A stretch of DNA of 64,000 nt from Nicotiana tabacum (lineage: Eukaryota; Streptophyta; Magnoliopsida; Solanales; Solanaceae), in contig NC_134081.1 of NCBI RefSeq assembly GCF_000715075.1, positions 107,806,108-107,870,107 on the forward strand, in the 5' to 3' direction. This document shows, piece by piece, positions 22,489 to 35,173 of the stretch. The notes below the pieces were generated by a model, which was not told where the DNA came from, did no database searches, and saw only the letters and a list, made by a program, of their open reading frames with translations. A program made the position numbers and the translations under genes. Numbering within the stretch: position 1 is the stretch's first letter; each line of letters begins with the position of its first letter.

Positions 22489-24744
22489 TGTAATGACCCA
22501 AAATGTCATCTTTAAATTTAATAAGTAATTCTATGTTCTAAGACCTCAAAAAGCACCATTTATCATTCCTCGACTTACGTGTGCAGTCCGTACAATTTTT
22601 CGAAAAGTTTTTATGTGAAAAATGGATTAAAATGTGAAATAGAGCTTTAAAAACTCAACTAAGTTAACTTTAGTCAACATTTTGAGCAAACGGACCAGGA
22701 TTAGTGTTTTGACAATTCCGGTAGGCCCGTATCATGATTTAGGACTTGGGAGTATACCTGGAATCGAATTCCGAGGTCCCTAACCCGAGATATCGAAATT
22801 TGATGAAAAATTAAAAGCTTGAAAACTTAATAATTTCTAAGAAATTACTGATGTTGGATTTATTGACCTCGGGTCTGTATTTTTGTTTCGGAGCCCGGTA
22901 TAGGTCCACTATAATATTTATGACTTGTCTGCTAAATTTGGTGAGAATTGGAGTTGATTTGACGTGATTCGGATGTCCAGTTATAAAAATATAAGTTTTA
23001 AAGTTTTCTTGGAAATTTCCTTTGATTTGGTGTCAGATTCGTAGTTCTTGGTGTTATTTTGGCGATTTGATCGTGCGAGCAAGTTCGTATGATATTTTAG
23101 GACTTGAGAGCATGTTTGGTTTGGAGCCCCAAGGGCTCGGGTTGATTTCGGGTGGTTAACGGATCATTTTTGGACTTGGGAAAACGGAAGAAATCTGCTT
23201 CTGGTATCCTTCTTCGCGTTCGCGGGAGGGGGCTCGCGTTCGCGAAGAAGAAACTAGAGGCAGATGAAAATTACTCTTCGCGTTCGCGAAGAAAGGGACG
23301 CGTTTGCGAAGGCTTGAGGTGCGAAACTTCGCGTTCGCGATCGAAGCCTCGCGTTCGCGAAGGGAAAGAGGCTTTCCAGGAAAATTAGCCTTCGCGTTCG
23401 CGAACGCCAAGCCAGGCAAACATCGCATTCGCGAGGTAGCCCTCGCGTTCGCGAAGAGTAAAATTGGACAGCACAAATTTGTGTTTCGCGAACACGAGGC
23501 ACTGACCGCGTTCGTGAAGGGTAAAAATCTCAGAAATAGAACTTAAGTTCTAGAAATGGGTTTTGACCCATTTTTAACTTTTTTCCATTTTTGAGCTCGG
23601 GTAAAGTGATTTTTGGACAATTTTGTACGGAAAAATATTGGGGTAAGTGTTCCTTATCCTATATTGATTATATTTCATGATTTCATACTCATTTATATCA
23701 TGAATTCGTGAATTTATGGATGAAAAATCAGATTTTTATAAAATTTTTCAAAAAATGAAAATTTAAGATTTGAAGGTCCATTTGACATCGAAATTGGATA
23801 ATTTTTATATGGTTGGACTCATCTCGGAATGGGTGTTCGAATTTCATAAATTTTTTCGGGATTTGAGACGTGGGTCCCACTGCCGAATATTTTAATGAAT
23901 TTCGGATTTTTATCCGAAAAAATTATAAATTCATTTGGAATTAATTCCTATGATTAGTATTGAATATATCGAATTATTTGTGAATAGATTTAAAGCTTTC
24001 GGAGACAAATTTAAAAGGAAAAGTTATGGTTGAATAATTGATCGGAATTTACAAAGCGAGGTAAGTGTCGTGGTTAACCTTGACTTGAGGGAATAGAACC
24101 CTTAATTTAATTGTTATGTGAATTGCATGTGAACGACGTATAGGCGAGGTGACGAGTGTCTATACGTCGTCAAATTAACTGTTTGCCTGCTTACTTGAGA
24201 AATCATAAATTAATTATTATAATAACTGTTTCTCTCCTATTCTTTGTCAAATATTAATTCTTGAATTCCTGCATTAATTGTTACATGCTATTTGAATCAT
24301 GTGCCTTAATTGTTATTTGACATTTACCATATTAAATATTAAACTGCATATTTTCTCTCTGTTTTTCATAATAATTTGCTATTTTCCTTTATTTATTTCA
24401 TAATTAAATCATAATTATTGTATGCTTGTTGTCTTATAATTTTATATTAATTGTTGCATTTATTGGGAAAATTTCTTCTATAAGAATTAATTATAATGAA
24501 TATATTGGAGGATCGGGTTGCACGCCGCAACAAACTTATTAAAAAGTTCATATTGGAGGATCGGGTTGTACGCCGCAACAGACTTATTAAAAAGTCCATA
24601 TTGGAGGATCGGGTTGCATGCCGCAACAGACTTATTAAAAGTTCATATTGGAGGATCGGGTTGCATGCCGCAACAAACTTATTAAAAGTCCATATTGGAG
24701 AATCGGGTTGCACGCCGCAACAGACTTATTTAAAAGTCGACATA
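22489..24744 (+). mobile_element. 3' LTR of element B, right end missing
   Basis: It matches the 5' LTR from TGTAATGACCC onward but carries an additional block at about 23143-23992 with the CGCG palindrome array. It includes GGTAAGT at 24060, hairpin 1 at 24133-24170 and five hairpin repeats at 24509-24715. It stops at 24744, so the terminal module and the LTR end are absent. Confidence 0.9.
23205..23520 (+). repeat. CGCG palindrome array (CTTCGCG-TT-CGCGAAG)
   Basis: About eleven copies of CTTCGCGTTCGCGAAG and close variants occur 20-50 bp apart, each a 6-7 bp inverted repeat with a TT spacer. Similar but shorter arrays occur in element E (32336-32440, 48643-48740). Open frames across it read as repetitive FANAK peptides and are artefacts. 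Confidence 0.87.
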
Positions 24745-25306
24745 TATATAAATGTGCCACCTTTCACACATAAATAAGAGTCATAATTTTAGGTCTTTGT
24801 TCCGTGTCACTTGTTGCCAGGTTTGGGAAGGCATACCAAACTTATCCAAAATCATTAATTATCCAGGATCCAATATTAGCTAATCTCCTACCAAAATCAT
24901 TAATTAATCAATTATCATATAATCAAGAATTATCTCAAATTACTTAAAAAATTATTCACTTTTAACACACCTTATACCACTCACTATCATGGTCATGTGT
25001 TATCTTGTATGGCACTTGTCCATAAATACCGGGTATTATAGCTCGGACCGTATTTTATCCCAAATTGCCAAACTTCGATGAAACTCATTTTCTTCGATTC
25101 GCTTACCCTCTCACCTTCATGAATTTACTCATCACTTGTTCGAAGTAGCATAATGCTTATAATTTCAAAATAATCTCATTCCCGAACTTACGTCGATTAA
25201 CTTATGACGAAACTTTAACATACGAAAATGCGGGACATAACATCTTATTTTCGAGCTTTCATCAATTTACTTATGGCGTATTTTCACGTACAAAAACATG
25301 AGGAGT
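24745..25306 (-). mobile_element. Probable second part of element A's LTR
   Basis: It begins where B's 3' LTR is cut. The stretch CTTACCCTCTCACCTTCATG … GCGGGACATAACATC resembles the 5' end of gypsy LTRs known to me from tobacco, in which minus-strand TGTTATGTCCCGC is the terminus (about 25247). A second, diverged version of the same ending (GAGGAGTAACA) closes at 25310. Joined with 3484-4791 it would make one LTR of about 1.9 kb. There are no genes. The linkage is inference. Confidence 0.45.
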
Positions 25307-25342
25307 AACAGATGAACAAGAGAAAGAGCTAATAACAGAGAA

Positions 25343-25373
<31 letters not shown>

Positions 25374-25720
25374 TATTGCTTTGGAATGCGTGTTACATTG
25401 TCCTTTATGAATTATCAAACCCCCTTTATATAGTAGGGAGTTCTACTTTAGATACAACTCTATAAAAGGTAAAAAGTCTTTCGATTAACTGATTGTCGGT
25501 TCCTTATCGATACGTGACGAGATCCCCGCCGCGATATCTGGCCGGTCAAGGATGTTTCGGCCTTCTATTGGCTATGCTCGAGGGCAGGCGTCATACCCCC
25601 GGATTCTGGCTCGGTGGGACTTTTGGCTGGATGGGACTTTTTGGCTCGATTTTGGTCCCTTGCCACTCAAGCCTGGCTTATCTTGTCGGAGGCCGGGGTG
25701 CACCATGATCTTGATTTTAC
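25307..25720 (-). mobile_element. LTR fragment with TATA box, probably Tat-type
   Basis: On the minus strand TATATAAAGGGGG (about 25420-25432) is followed by CAATGTAACACGCATTCCAAAG and a run of TAA/TTA repeats (25345-25375). This resembles the promoter-to-R part of Tat-type LTRs in Solanaceae. The GC-rich stretch upstream on the minus strand (25500-25710) gives two chance ORFs. Boundaries are approximate. Confidence 0.4.
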
Positions 25721-26055
25721 CTGTATACATTAATAATTACAGTTAATTATTACTTCTATTAAGTGATCTAATAGTGTAAAAATAATTTTATAGAAGTTAA
25801 TTAAAAATCTAAGAAAGAAATTAAGTGGCGATATATATGGCACTGGAGATGTTACCAAATTATGCTGCTCAAACATCGACTTGTGGTTATTTATATGTTA
25901 ACTAACCGAATTAAAAGTACCGACTAAGGAAATTATCGCTACTTAGCATTAAATTGTGATCACAAGATTGTGACTTCGGTTAAATTGCTAGAACCATAGA
26001 CAGATTCAAAATTTAATTAGTATGAATTCAAAAGGTCTTTAGCATTCAATCTATA
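25721..26055. other. Unassigned AT-rich sequence
   Basis: I see no coding motif, repeat or LTR terminus in this stretch. Confidence 0.5.
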
Positions 26056-26329
26056 ATATTCTTTCGGTTTTAATTTAAATGACACACTTTCCTTATTAGT
26101 CTGTTCCAAAACAAAAAAAATATTTTTATATTTGTAAACAATTTAACTTTAAACTTTTTTATTTTATTCGCTTTACCTTTAAGGAAAAGATTTTATAGTC
26201 ACACAAATGTCTGGCCCCATAAAATTTTTGTTTCTTAAGATTTTAGGACCACATATTTCAAAGTTTTTTTTTTTCTTAAACTTTGTACCAATTCAAAATA
26301 AATCATCTAAATTGAAATGATGGAGTACT
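26056..26329. mobile_element. Stowaway-like MITE remnant
   Basis: A ~270-bp non-coding element has terminal inverted repeats: left TTCTTTCGGTTTTAATTTAA and right, inverted, ACTCCATCATTTCAATTTAG, both decayed forms of the CTCCCTCCGT-type end, flanked by TA. The interior (AATGACACACTTTCC … AACTTTGTACCAATTC) matches a small repeat I know to be common in Solanaceae. It has no transposase. Confidence 0.6.
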
Positions 26330-27032
26330 ATTTATTGCAATTTTAGTGGACTTATACATATAAAAAAATATTATATTAACATGAACACGGTATATAACGG
26401 AGGATCCGCCCCTAGTGGCAACGTGAACACGTACGGTGGCTTTTGGCTAGTCGCAAAGAACAGAAGATGGCAATAGAACAACCACCAAATACCAACTAAG
26501 CATCAGCCAATTAGTAAAGGTTGTTGGCCGTTGATCGTTTATGGATATATACTTGGTAACCAAAGCTTTTTTATAGGATGAAAATGGCTGACGTTGATTA
26601 GAGGCAGAAGCAGCGATAGAAGATAGTCATGTATGGCGGCAACTAGCAGCTCAGCAATTCAATCTGTCCTGTTCGTGTTTGATCCTTATTGAAGATAAGT
26701 CTATGTTCGCACGTACGTCCTCTTATTTAATACTATTATTTCTCATACGAATGATTTTATGATCTGCAGTTGACTTGAATTAGCTGAGGTGATAGACGCC
26801 CCTCAAATTCGAAAGTTCTAGTTTCGTGTGTAAGCAGTTAAATACTCCATTTTTGTATTCAAATATTGGAAATGTGGGAGCAAGAGAGAGCCCATGGAGC
26901 CTTTGAATCTTAAAATATTAACGTAAAAAATGTAAGAGGTCGTCTGGTTCACAGTTACAAAAGGAGTATAAAACATGAATTGATTATATACAAAATTATA
27001 CATGTATTTATATGTGTGAATAATAATACTCC
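26330..27032. other. Unassigned, possibly unique DNA
   Basis: No ORF with recognisable content, no repeat and no LTR feature is seen between the MITE and element D. It is one of the few stretches not obviously transposon-derived. Confidence 0.45.
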
Positions 27033-28466
<1,434 letters not shown>

Positions 28467-28468
28467 AT

Positions 28469-28480
28469 TGGTATCAGACG
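28469..28480 (+). promoter_or_regulatory. Primer-binding site of element D
   Basis: TGGTATCAGACG lies two bases after the LTR end ATAACA. It matches the tRNA-iMet primer except at the last bases. Confidence 0.85.
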
Positions 28481-28927
28481 CTGTCTTATATCTAACTAGA
28501 TAATGTAATACATCATAAATACAGTAACATTAAAACGTGTTGTTAAATTGTACATATTTGGTGTGGTTATTCTATGAAAACAGTTTTGTTTTTTCAAAAA
28601 AATATAGATTGTTTTAAGTAGTATTTTAATTATGAAATTATGGATTAACATACATAAGTATAAACAATGGTGTTTCATTTCATGACAATGTTGTTTTTTT
28701 CCATGTTTTGTTGCATTTTTTATCCATGATAACAGTGATATGTTTTTATAAAAACGTGACTGTTTTGAGTACTATTTCAGTTATGAAATTATGGATTAAC
28801 ATACATAAGTATGAACAGTGGTATAATATTTCATGAAAATAATGTTGTTTTTCCCATGTTTGTTGTGTTTATTCCATGAAAATAGGTTTATATATATATA
28901 ATAACGACGTTGTTATAATAATAAAAA

Positions 28928-28968
<41 letters not shown>

Positions 28969-29752
28969 CTATATTCGTTATAATAATATTTTGAGTTCTG
29001 AAATCATGGATATATATCCACGATTAACATACTAAGTATGATATGTGATGTGACGAGTCAAAAGAAACAGAACCCTAAAAAAAATGCCAAAAACAGATTT
29101 TGCAAATCGGTCATGAATTTGGAATTCTGAAATTTTGTCGAACTCCGATTGACCTCAAATTTGACAGGTTCATCGGAAACGACCCAGTGAGCAATACACA
29201 TCAGCTTTTCTCATGACGTACGTCATTTTTCGAGTATTCAGGGTCGTTTAGATGGGGTTTTGGCCATTTTTCTATTTTCTGAAAATTTTTTAATAAATTT
29301 TTTATTTATTTAGAAAACAGTGGTGGTAGGATTCAATCCCCATGGTTTCCAATCATGTTTTACAGTAATATAATAAATTTATATGTTGATATATGTCTTC
29401 TTCCACATCAGATAAATTCATTATAGATGATTATATTAGTTTAGCCTCTAGTTTTGATAACTTGTATTAACTCTTCAACTGAGTTACATGGTCGTTCAAT
29501 GAAAATAGGGTTTATAAAAGTGATATTTACCTATCTTAAATTGACAATTACTCTCCATATGAGTTGATAATATTTTAATTTATGGGATAAATATCTTACA
29601 TAACTCATATATTTTTCATGAATAGTTAAGTTTCTCTAACGAATCTAATTATTTAATGAGCATGGTTATATGAGTAATGTGCTATTTTGAATATTATTAT
29701 TCTAATTGCATAACTAATGATCCATTTAATCTGAATATCTCTTAGATTAACC
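28481..29752 (+). other. Untranslated leader of element D, with direct repeats
   Basis: No gene is present. A ~110-bp segment around ATGAAATTATGGATTAACAT is present at about 28605-28720 and again at 28765-28870, with a weaker third copy at 28980-29050. Two further (TA)n runs lie at about 28887-28900 and 28930-28966. The later part (29080-29330) resembles the 5' leaders of related copia elements. Confidence 0.65.
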
Positions 29753-30600
29753 ATGTCTTCATTCAACCCAATTACATAAATTTTGAACCAAAATAAGTTA
29801 GAAGGACCGAATTATGTTGACTGATAAGGAACCTTGATATTGTCCTAACTGCTGAAGGTTACAAATTCGTAATCACTAAGGAGTGCCCGAAAAACTTGAT
29901 GAAGATGCCACTGATAATCAGGTTAAGGCCTATGACAAATGGGTTAAGGCTGATGAGATGACGTGATATTACATTATTGCCTGTATGGCGAATGTTTTGC
30001 AACATCAGTGTCAGTCTATGGAGTCTGCTTATGACATGTTCGAAAGTCTCAAAGAGATATTAGGGGAGCAAAATCGTGCGGTTAAGCATACAGTCATGAA
30101 AGCCCTTTTGAATACCAAGATGGCCGAAGGATCATCGGTTAGGGACCATGTTCTGAAGGTGATGGATCTTCTGAATAAACTGTAGGTCCTTGGAGTTGTG
30201 ATTGATAAGGAATCTCAAGTTGAGATGGTCATGCAGACTCTGCCTAACAGTTTTAAATAATTTTGCTTGAACTATATTATGAACAAAATGGATTTGTCAC
30301 TAGCGAAATTGTTGAATGAGCTGCAAGCGGCAGAATCTATTATCAAACAGCAAGCTCCAATTGTGGAACTGAATGTTGAGAAATCTTCGGTTTCTAAGTC
30401 AAAATGCGGTAAGAAAAAGAAGAAGGCTCACAAGGTTTTGGCACCTGGAGGTGCAACTGCTGGTGTGAAAAAGCCTAAAGGAAAGTGCTATCATTGCAAT
30501 CAACCTGGACATCACAAAAAGCAATGCCCTGCCTATCTAGCAAAGTTGAATAAGCAAGATAATTCGAATTTAAATGTTGTTGAAACTTGTTTAGCGGATA
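29753..30600 (+). pseudogene. gag: gag of element D (copia)
   Basis: I take the start as ATG 29753 (MSSFNPI). The frame has a stop soon after and others in the tract LEGPNYVD … VLTAEGYKFVI. It then reads MANVLQHQCQSMESAYDMFE, MKALLNTKMAEGSSVRDHV (29985-30185) and, from 30267, NKMDLSLAKLLNELQAAES. A CCHC zinc knuckle, CYHCNQPGHHKKQC (30487-30528), is intact. This is the UBN2-type gag of Ty1/copia elements, which coats the genomic RNA. Stops at 30183 and between segments prevent expression. Confidence 0.88.
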
Positions 30601-31635
30601 TCTCTACCATATTTTGGTGTGTAGATTCAGGAGCCACTAATCATATTTGCACTACTTTGCAGGGGTTTTAGGAAATGCGGCGGCTAAGTGAGAATGAAGT
30701 TTGTATTTTTCAAGCCAATGGCGAGCCAGCACCAGCTTTAGCATTAGGAGATATTAGAGTTTTGTTTAGTAGTGATAGAGTTTTAGTTTTAAAAGATGTC
30801 CTCTATGTACCTTCTATTAGAAGGAATTTAATTTTGGTTTCGAAAATAATGGATGCTGGTTATAATGTTTATTTTGCTAATAACTTTGTTGTTATTAAGT
30901 TTAATAAATATTTTATCTACACAGCTGCTAGAGTACATGACATTTTTATTCTTGATATATCTCCTCGTGTGCAACAACTAAAAGAATTAAATAATATTAA
31001 TTTGCCATATAAAAGAAAACATATTTCTGAATTAAGCCAAACCTATTTGTGGCACTTATGTTTAGGTCATATAAATCTAAATAGGATTTCAAGGTTGGTT
31101 TCAGTTGGAACTTTGAGTTCATTGAAAGTGGACGCACTGCCAACATGCGAATCTTGTTTTGAAGGTAAAATGACCAAGAGATATTTTTCCTCAAAAGAAT
31201 ATAGAGCTAGCGATAAGTTAGAATTAATTCACTCTGATTTGTGTGGCCCTATGGATATACAAGCAAGAGGTGGTTTTGAGTATTCTGTGACTTTCATAGA
31301 CAATTACTCAAAATATGGATACATTTATCTGTTGCGCCGTAAGTCTGAATGCTTTGAGAAATTCAAAGAATCTAAGACGGAAACGGAGAAACGACATGAT
31401 AAGCATATCAAAACATTGCGATCTGATCGTGGCAATTCATTAAATACTTATCAGATTGTGGAATTACATCTCAATTATATGTCCTAGGAATACCACAATA
31501 AAATAGTGTGGCAGAAAGAAGAAATATAACCCTTATGAAAATGATTAGATCATTGTTAAATTATTCCGATTTGCCTTCTTCCTTTTGGGGATATGCTTTA
31601 GAAACAGCAAATTACATTCTGAATTTGGTTCCTTC
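30601..31635 (+). pseudogene. pol: Protease and integrase (N-terminal part) of element D
   Basis: The protease active site reads WCVDSGATNHIC (30615-30650), with Asp-Ser-Gly intact; a stop at 30669 follows. In the segment 30675-31487 come YVPSIRRNLILVS, the GAG-pre-integrase finger HLCLGHINLNRISRLV … CESCFEGKM and the integrase core with HSDLCGPM and FIDNYSKYGYIYLL, then TLRSDRGN. After a stop, AERRNITLMKMIRSLL and FWGYALETANYILN run to NLVPS at 31635. There the reading is cut by element E and continues at 51905. Confidence 0.9.
31631..31635. repeat. Target-site duplication of E, left copy (CCTTC)
   Basis: CCTTC precedes the LTR start TGTAACG and recurs right after the LTR end GTGACA at 51900-51904. 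Together they restore the copia reading NLVPS-K. Confidence 0.95.
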
Positions 31636-32335
31636 TGTAACGATCCAACTTATCATTTTAAGAATTAATGCCCCGTTCAGTGACTTAAGATCTCAAGCAG
31701 CTTCATAATATATATTATGACCCGCGGGTGTGGTTGAGTTTGATTTTCGGAAGATTTGGGATTAAATTGAAAGAACAATTCTCATTTTTGAAGATTAAAT
31801 GAAAAGAGTTGACCAGAGTTGGACTTTTGAGTAAACGACCCAGGAATAGAGTTTTGATTATTCCAATAGTTTTGTATGGTGATTTTGGACTTAGAAGTGT
31901 GTCCGAATAATTATTTGGAAGCCCATAGTTAAATAAGTCTTGAAATGGAGAAAATATGAAGTTTAAGTTGGAAGTTTGACCGGGGAGTTGACTTTTTGAT
32001 ATCGGAGTCGAAATTCAGTTCTGAAAATTTTCATAGGTCCGTTATGTCATTTATGACTTGTGTGCAAAATTTGAGGTCAATCGGACTTGATTTGATAGGT
32101 TTCGACGTCAAATGTAGAAGTTGAAATTTCTTAGTTTTATTAAACTTGAATTGGGGTGCGATTCGTAGTTTTGATATTGTTTAATGTGATTTGAGACCTC
32201 GAGCAGGTTTGTGTTATGTATTGAGACTGGTTGGTACGATTGGACGGGGTCCCGGGGGCTCGGGTTTGATTCGGGGTGGTTCCGGACCAAGTTTGGGTGT
32301 TTTGATGCTGCTGGTTGCTGGTTCTGGTGTTGTTC

Positions 32336-32440
32336 TTCACGTTCGCAAAGAAGGATTTTGCTGCTGGGACTTTGTTCTTCGCGTTCGCGAAGAGGCTCTC
32401 GCGTTCGCGAAGAGGCTCTCGCGTTCGCGAAGAAGGAATT
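32336..32440 (+). repeat. CGCG palindrome array, E 5' LTR
   Basis: Four copies of CTTCGCGTTCGCGAAG or a close variant lie 700-805 bp from the LTR start. A single inverted version occurs at 32835-32850. The 3' LTR equivalent is at 48643-48740. Confidence 0.85.
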
Positions 32441-33431
32441 TTTGTTGTCCGTCGTCTGATTTTGGAGGCTCATATCTCGCAATCTATAAGGAATTTGGAG
32501 ATGATCCAAAAATAAAAGTTGTAACCCTTTGTGTCTAAGTTTCATAAAGAAAACTATTTGTAATTTGGAGTTGTGTACAAAACGTTATGGTGGATACACT
32601 ACATGCTGTCTGAGAAGAGTTTGGAAATCTCTGTTGCACAGGGCTGAGTTTGGAAGCTTATATCTCGCAATATATAAGGAAATGGGAGATGAAAAATAAA
32701 TGAAAGTTATAGACCTTGGAGTCTAGTTTTCAGAAAGTTAAACTATTCATCATTTGGAGTTTTGTACAAAAAGGTATGACCATTATACTAGAGGCTGTCT
32801 AAGAAGAGTTTGAAAATGGATGTTGGAGAATTTGTTCGTCGCGAACGCGAAGAACAAACCCCTGGGCAACAGAATAAAGTCTAAATTCGTCACATTCTTC
32901 CATTTTTGGATCAAGGAAGCTCAGGTGAGGCGATTATTCGAGCGGTTTTCAAGGAAAACATTGGGGTAAGAATTCCTAACTTGATTTTGGTTAAATTACA
33001 TGAATCTATTGTTATTTTTATCACTAAATTTGTAGATTGGGTTGAAAATGGTAGAAATCATCTAGACTTTAATTTAACATTTGAAGGGCGATCCGTTATT
33101 GGAATTTGATCATTTTGGTATGGTTGAACTCGTATCGGAATGGGTGTTCGGATTTCGTAAAAATTTTGTCGGGTTCCGAGGGGCGGGCCCCACGCTGACT
33201 TTTTAGAATAAAATTTTAAGTTGGTATTTTATTATCCGGAATTATTTCCGACGAATTTTAATGAAGTTATTCAATTAATTTGGATAGATTTGAGCTGTCC
33301 GGAGGTCAATTCAAGCAAGAAGGCTATTTTGAAATATCATCCTAACTTCAAAAAGGTAAGTATCTTGCCTAATCTTGAGTGGGGGAATTACCCCTTAGGC
33401 ATCGAGTCTTATGTGCCATTTGTGAAATATG

Positions 33432-33472
33432 AAAAGCCGTGTACGCGAGGTGACGACTGCGTACTCCGGCTT
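33432..33472 (+). ncRNA. Conserved LTR hairpin 1 (E, 5' LTR)
   Basis: The stem consists of AAGCC/GGCTT and GTAC/GTAC separated by a small internal loop, around the 16-nt loop GCGAGGTGACGACTGC. One base of the loop core differs from the 3' LTR copy at 49736-49776, which has GAGGTGACGAGT. Confidence 0.55.
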
Positions 33473-34080
33473 GTATGTGCAAAATATATTGGGTTAAGGT
33501 CTTAGGCATATTGTGTATTAAATTGGATAATTGTTGACATTTATTAAATCATTTATTTTTCCATGTCTCAATTCGTGTTTGTTGAATTTATTTTTATATG
33601 ACAATTTGATGTGATTATTACTTGTATATTTATGTGGATTCGGTGAATTGATGATTTGATATTTCTTGGAAATTAATTTATTATGAATTTTTCATCTGCA
33701 AATAATTAATTAAATAATCTTAAGAAGAGGTATTTATATAATTATTAAGAATTTAGATTAATGAAGGTGTTGCCCTTCACTGAGTATTTTCCATCTATGT
33801 TGATTGTTTGAGCTTTTATATACGTTGTTGGAGCCTTGGGTTATTTGTTGAGAAATTTATTGATTCTACTTCATATTTGGAATTTGGTTGTGATCAGTGG
33901 CAAATTGTGATATGAATTATTGTATTGTGTTATGGTTTAAACACTCTCCTTGATGTTATTTATGCTTCCTACCTTTCTTGCTAATGATATACATGTGCTT
34001 GGTAAGGAAGAGTGTAAAGCACGAAGGGTAATGTCGTGCCATTTGAGAGTGTAAAGCACGAAGGGTGACGCCGTGCCATT

Positions 34081-35173
34081 TGTGAGGACCCAAAATTCTA
34101 ACCTGTCATGATGGCGCCTATCTCGATACTAGGCAAGCCGACAATCTCAATAAACCACAATTTATTTTAAGTTTGAAAATATAATATTTAAACACAATCC
34201 ACAAATCTCGCAAATATCAATACAAACACTCCCAAAATATGGTGTCTTTGAGTACACGAGCATATAATATGAATATAAGTTTGGAAAATATGGTCCATAA
34301 CAGTCTGAGACCAAATACAGTAAACAAGGAGATAGGGAAGGAGAGGCAAGGTCTGCGAAATACGGCAGCTACCTCAGAATCTCCGAAAAGTTAACTGTGC
34401 GAAAGAATCAACACCCGCTATGTCCGGGAGCACCTGGATCTGCACACGAAGTGCAGGGTGTAGTATGAGTATAACCAACTCAGCAAGTAATAATAATAAA
34501 TAAGGAACTGAAGATAGTGACGAGCTACACTGTTACAGTTTATTTTCAGTAATTCCAGCAGAGAGTAGACATGCTATCAGTTCCAGCAGTTTAAACTAAA
34601 TCAGTTTTATACAGTTCAAGTTCATGTAATTCGGATATAAAATCTTTCAGAGAATTTCACAACAATGACAGATAGTAACTAAGTGCAACAACAAATGAAA
34701 AGCAAGTACAGCCTCTCAGGGCAACAGTTACTCAACTCGTCACAACAGCTCAACCACGAATCATGCCCCAATTCAAGCTTAATGAAACTAAGAAATTCCA
34801 ACTTCTACATTCGATGCCGAAACCTATCGAATCAAGTCTGAATGACCTCAAATTTTGCACACAAGTAATAAAAGACATAACGTACCTATTTCAATTTCCA
34901 GAATCGAATTCCGACCCCGATATCAAAAAGTCAACTCCCCGGTCAAACTTTCAAACTTAAATTTATATTTTAGCTATTTCAAGCTTAATTTTAGCTACGT
35001 ACTTCCAAATAAATTTTCAGACACGCTCCTAAGTCCAAAATCACCATACAGAGCTATTGAATTATCAAAACTCTATTCCGGGGTGATTTACACATAAGTT
35101 GACATCCAGTCACTATTTTAACCTAAGCTTTAAAGCCTTGGATTTCATTCTTCCAAACTAACTCCGAAATACC
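34081..35173 (-). mobile_element. Element F LTR, first part
   Basis: A minus-strand gypsy LTR: its 3' end side begins with TGTGAGGACCC and CTGTCATGATGGCGCC on the plus strand, much like C's LTR. It contains hairpin CTGCAC-ACGAA-GTGCAG (34440-34456), the minus-strand octamers GTGACGAG (34736-34743) and CTCGTCAC (34517-34524). It is interrupted at 35173 by G and resumes at 47544. No internal region follows, so it is a solo or truncated LTR. Confidence 0.72.
35169..35173. repeat. Target-site duplication of G, left copy (ATACC)
   Basis: ATACC precedes TGTGAGCACC and recurs at 47544-47548 after GGTGTGACA. Confidence 0.95.

Larger units (their letters stand above)
4792..24744 (+). mobile_element. 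Element B: Ty3/gypsy Tekay-type chromovirus, interrupted by C
   Basis: The order 5' LTR (4792-6961), primer site, gag, protease, reverse transcriptase, RNase H, integrase, chromodomain, purine tract and 3' LTR (22489-24744) is that of an autonomous plant chromovirus, family Del/Tekay. The reading is broken at 12149 by the minus-strand element C and resumes at 22415. The 3' LTR ends abruptly in the hairpin-repeat region, so the right terminus and its target duplication are gone. The 5-bp flank at the left is ATTCT. Multiple stops and a frameshift make the copy non-functional. Confidence 0.92.
31636..34080 (+). mobile_element. 5' LTR of element E, truncated
   Basis: TGTAACGATCC at the start aligns with TGTAACGACAT at 47944, and the two copies run in parallel to the first GCACGAAGGG repeats at 34010-34080. 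A CGCG palindrome array lies at 32336-32440, GGTAAGT at 33355-33361 and hairpin 1 at 33432-33472. The rest, including the terminal module, is missing where F begins. Confidence 0.9.

Noticed and set aside
23156..23546. Overlapping ORFs on both strands with FANAK/SRTR repeats
   Set aside because: They are produced by the CGCG palindrome array, which stays open in several frames; no family match.
25510..25517. Additional GTGACGAG octamer
   Set aside because: No hairpin or downstream complement accompanies it; one or two chance hits are expected in 64 kb.
25493..25746. Two short plus-strand ORFs in a GC-rich stretch
   Set aside because: No recognisable domain, and the context is an LTR fragment oriented on the other strand.
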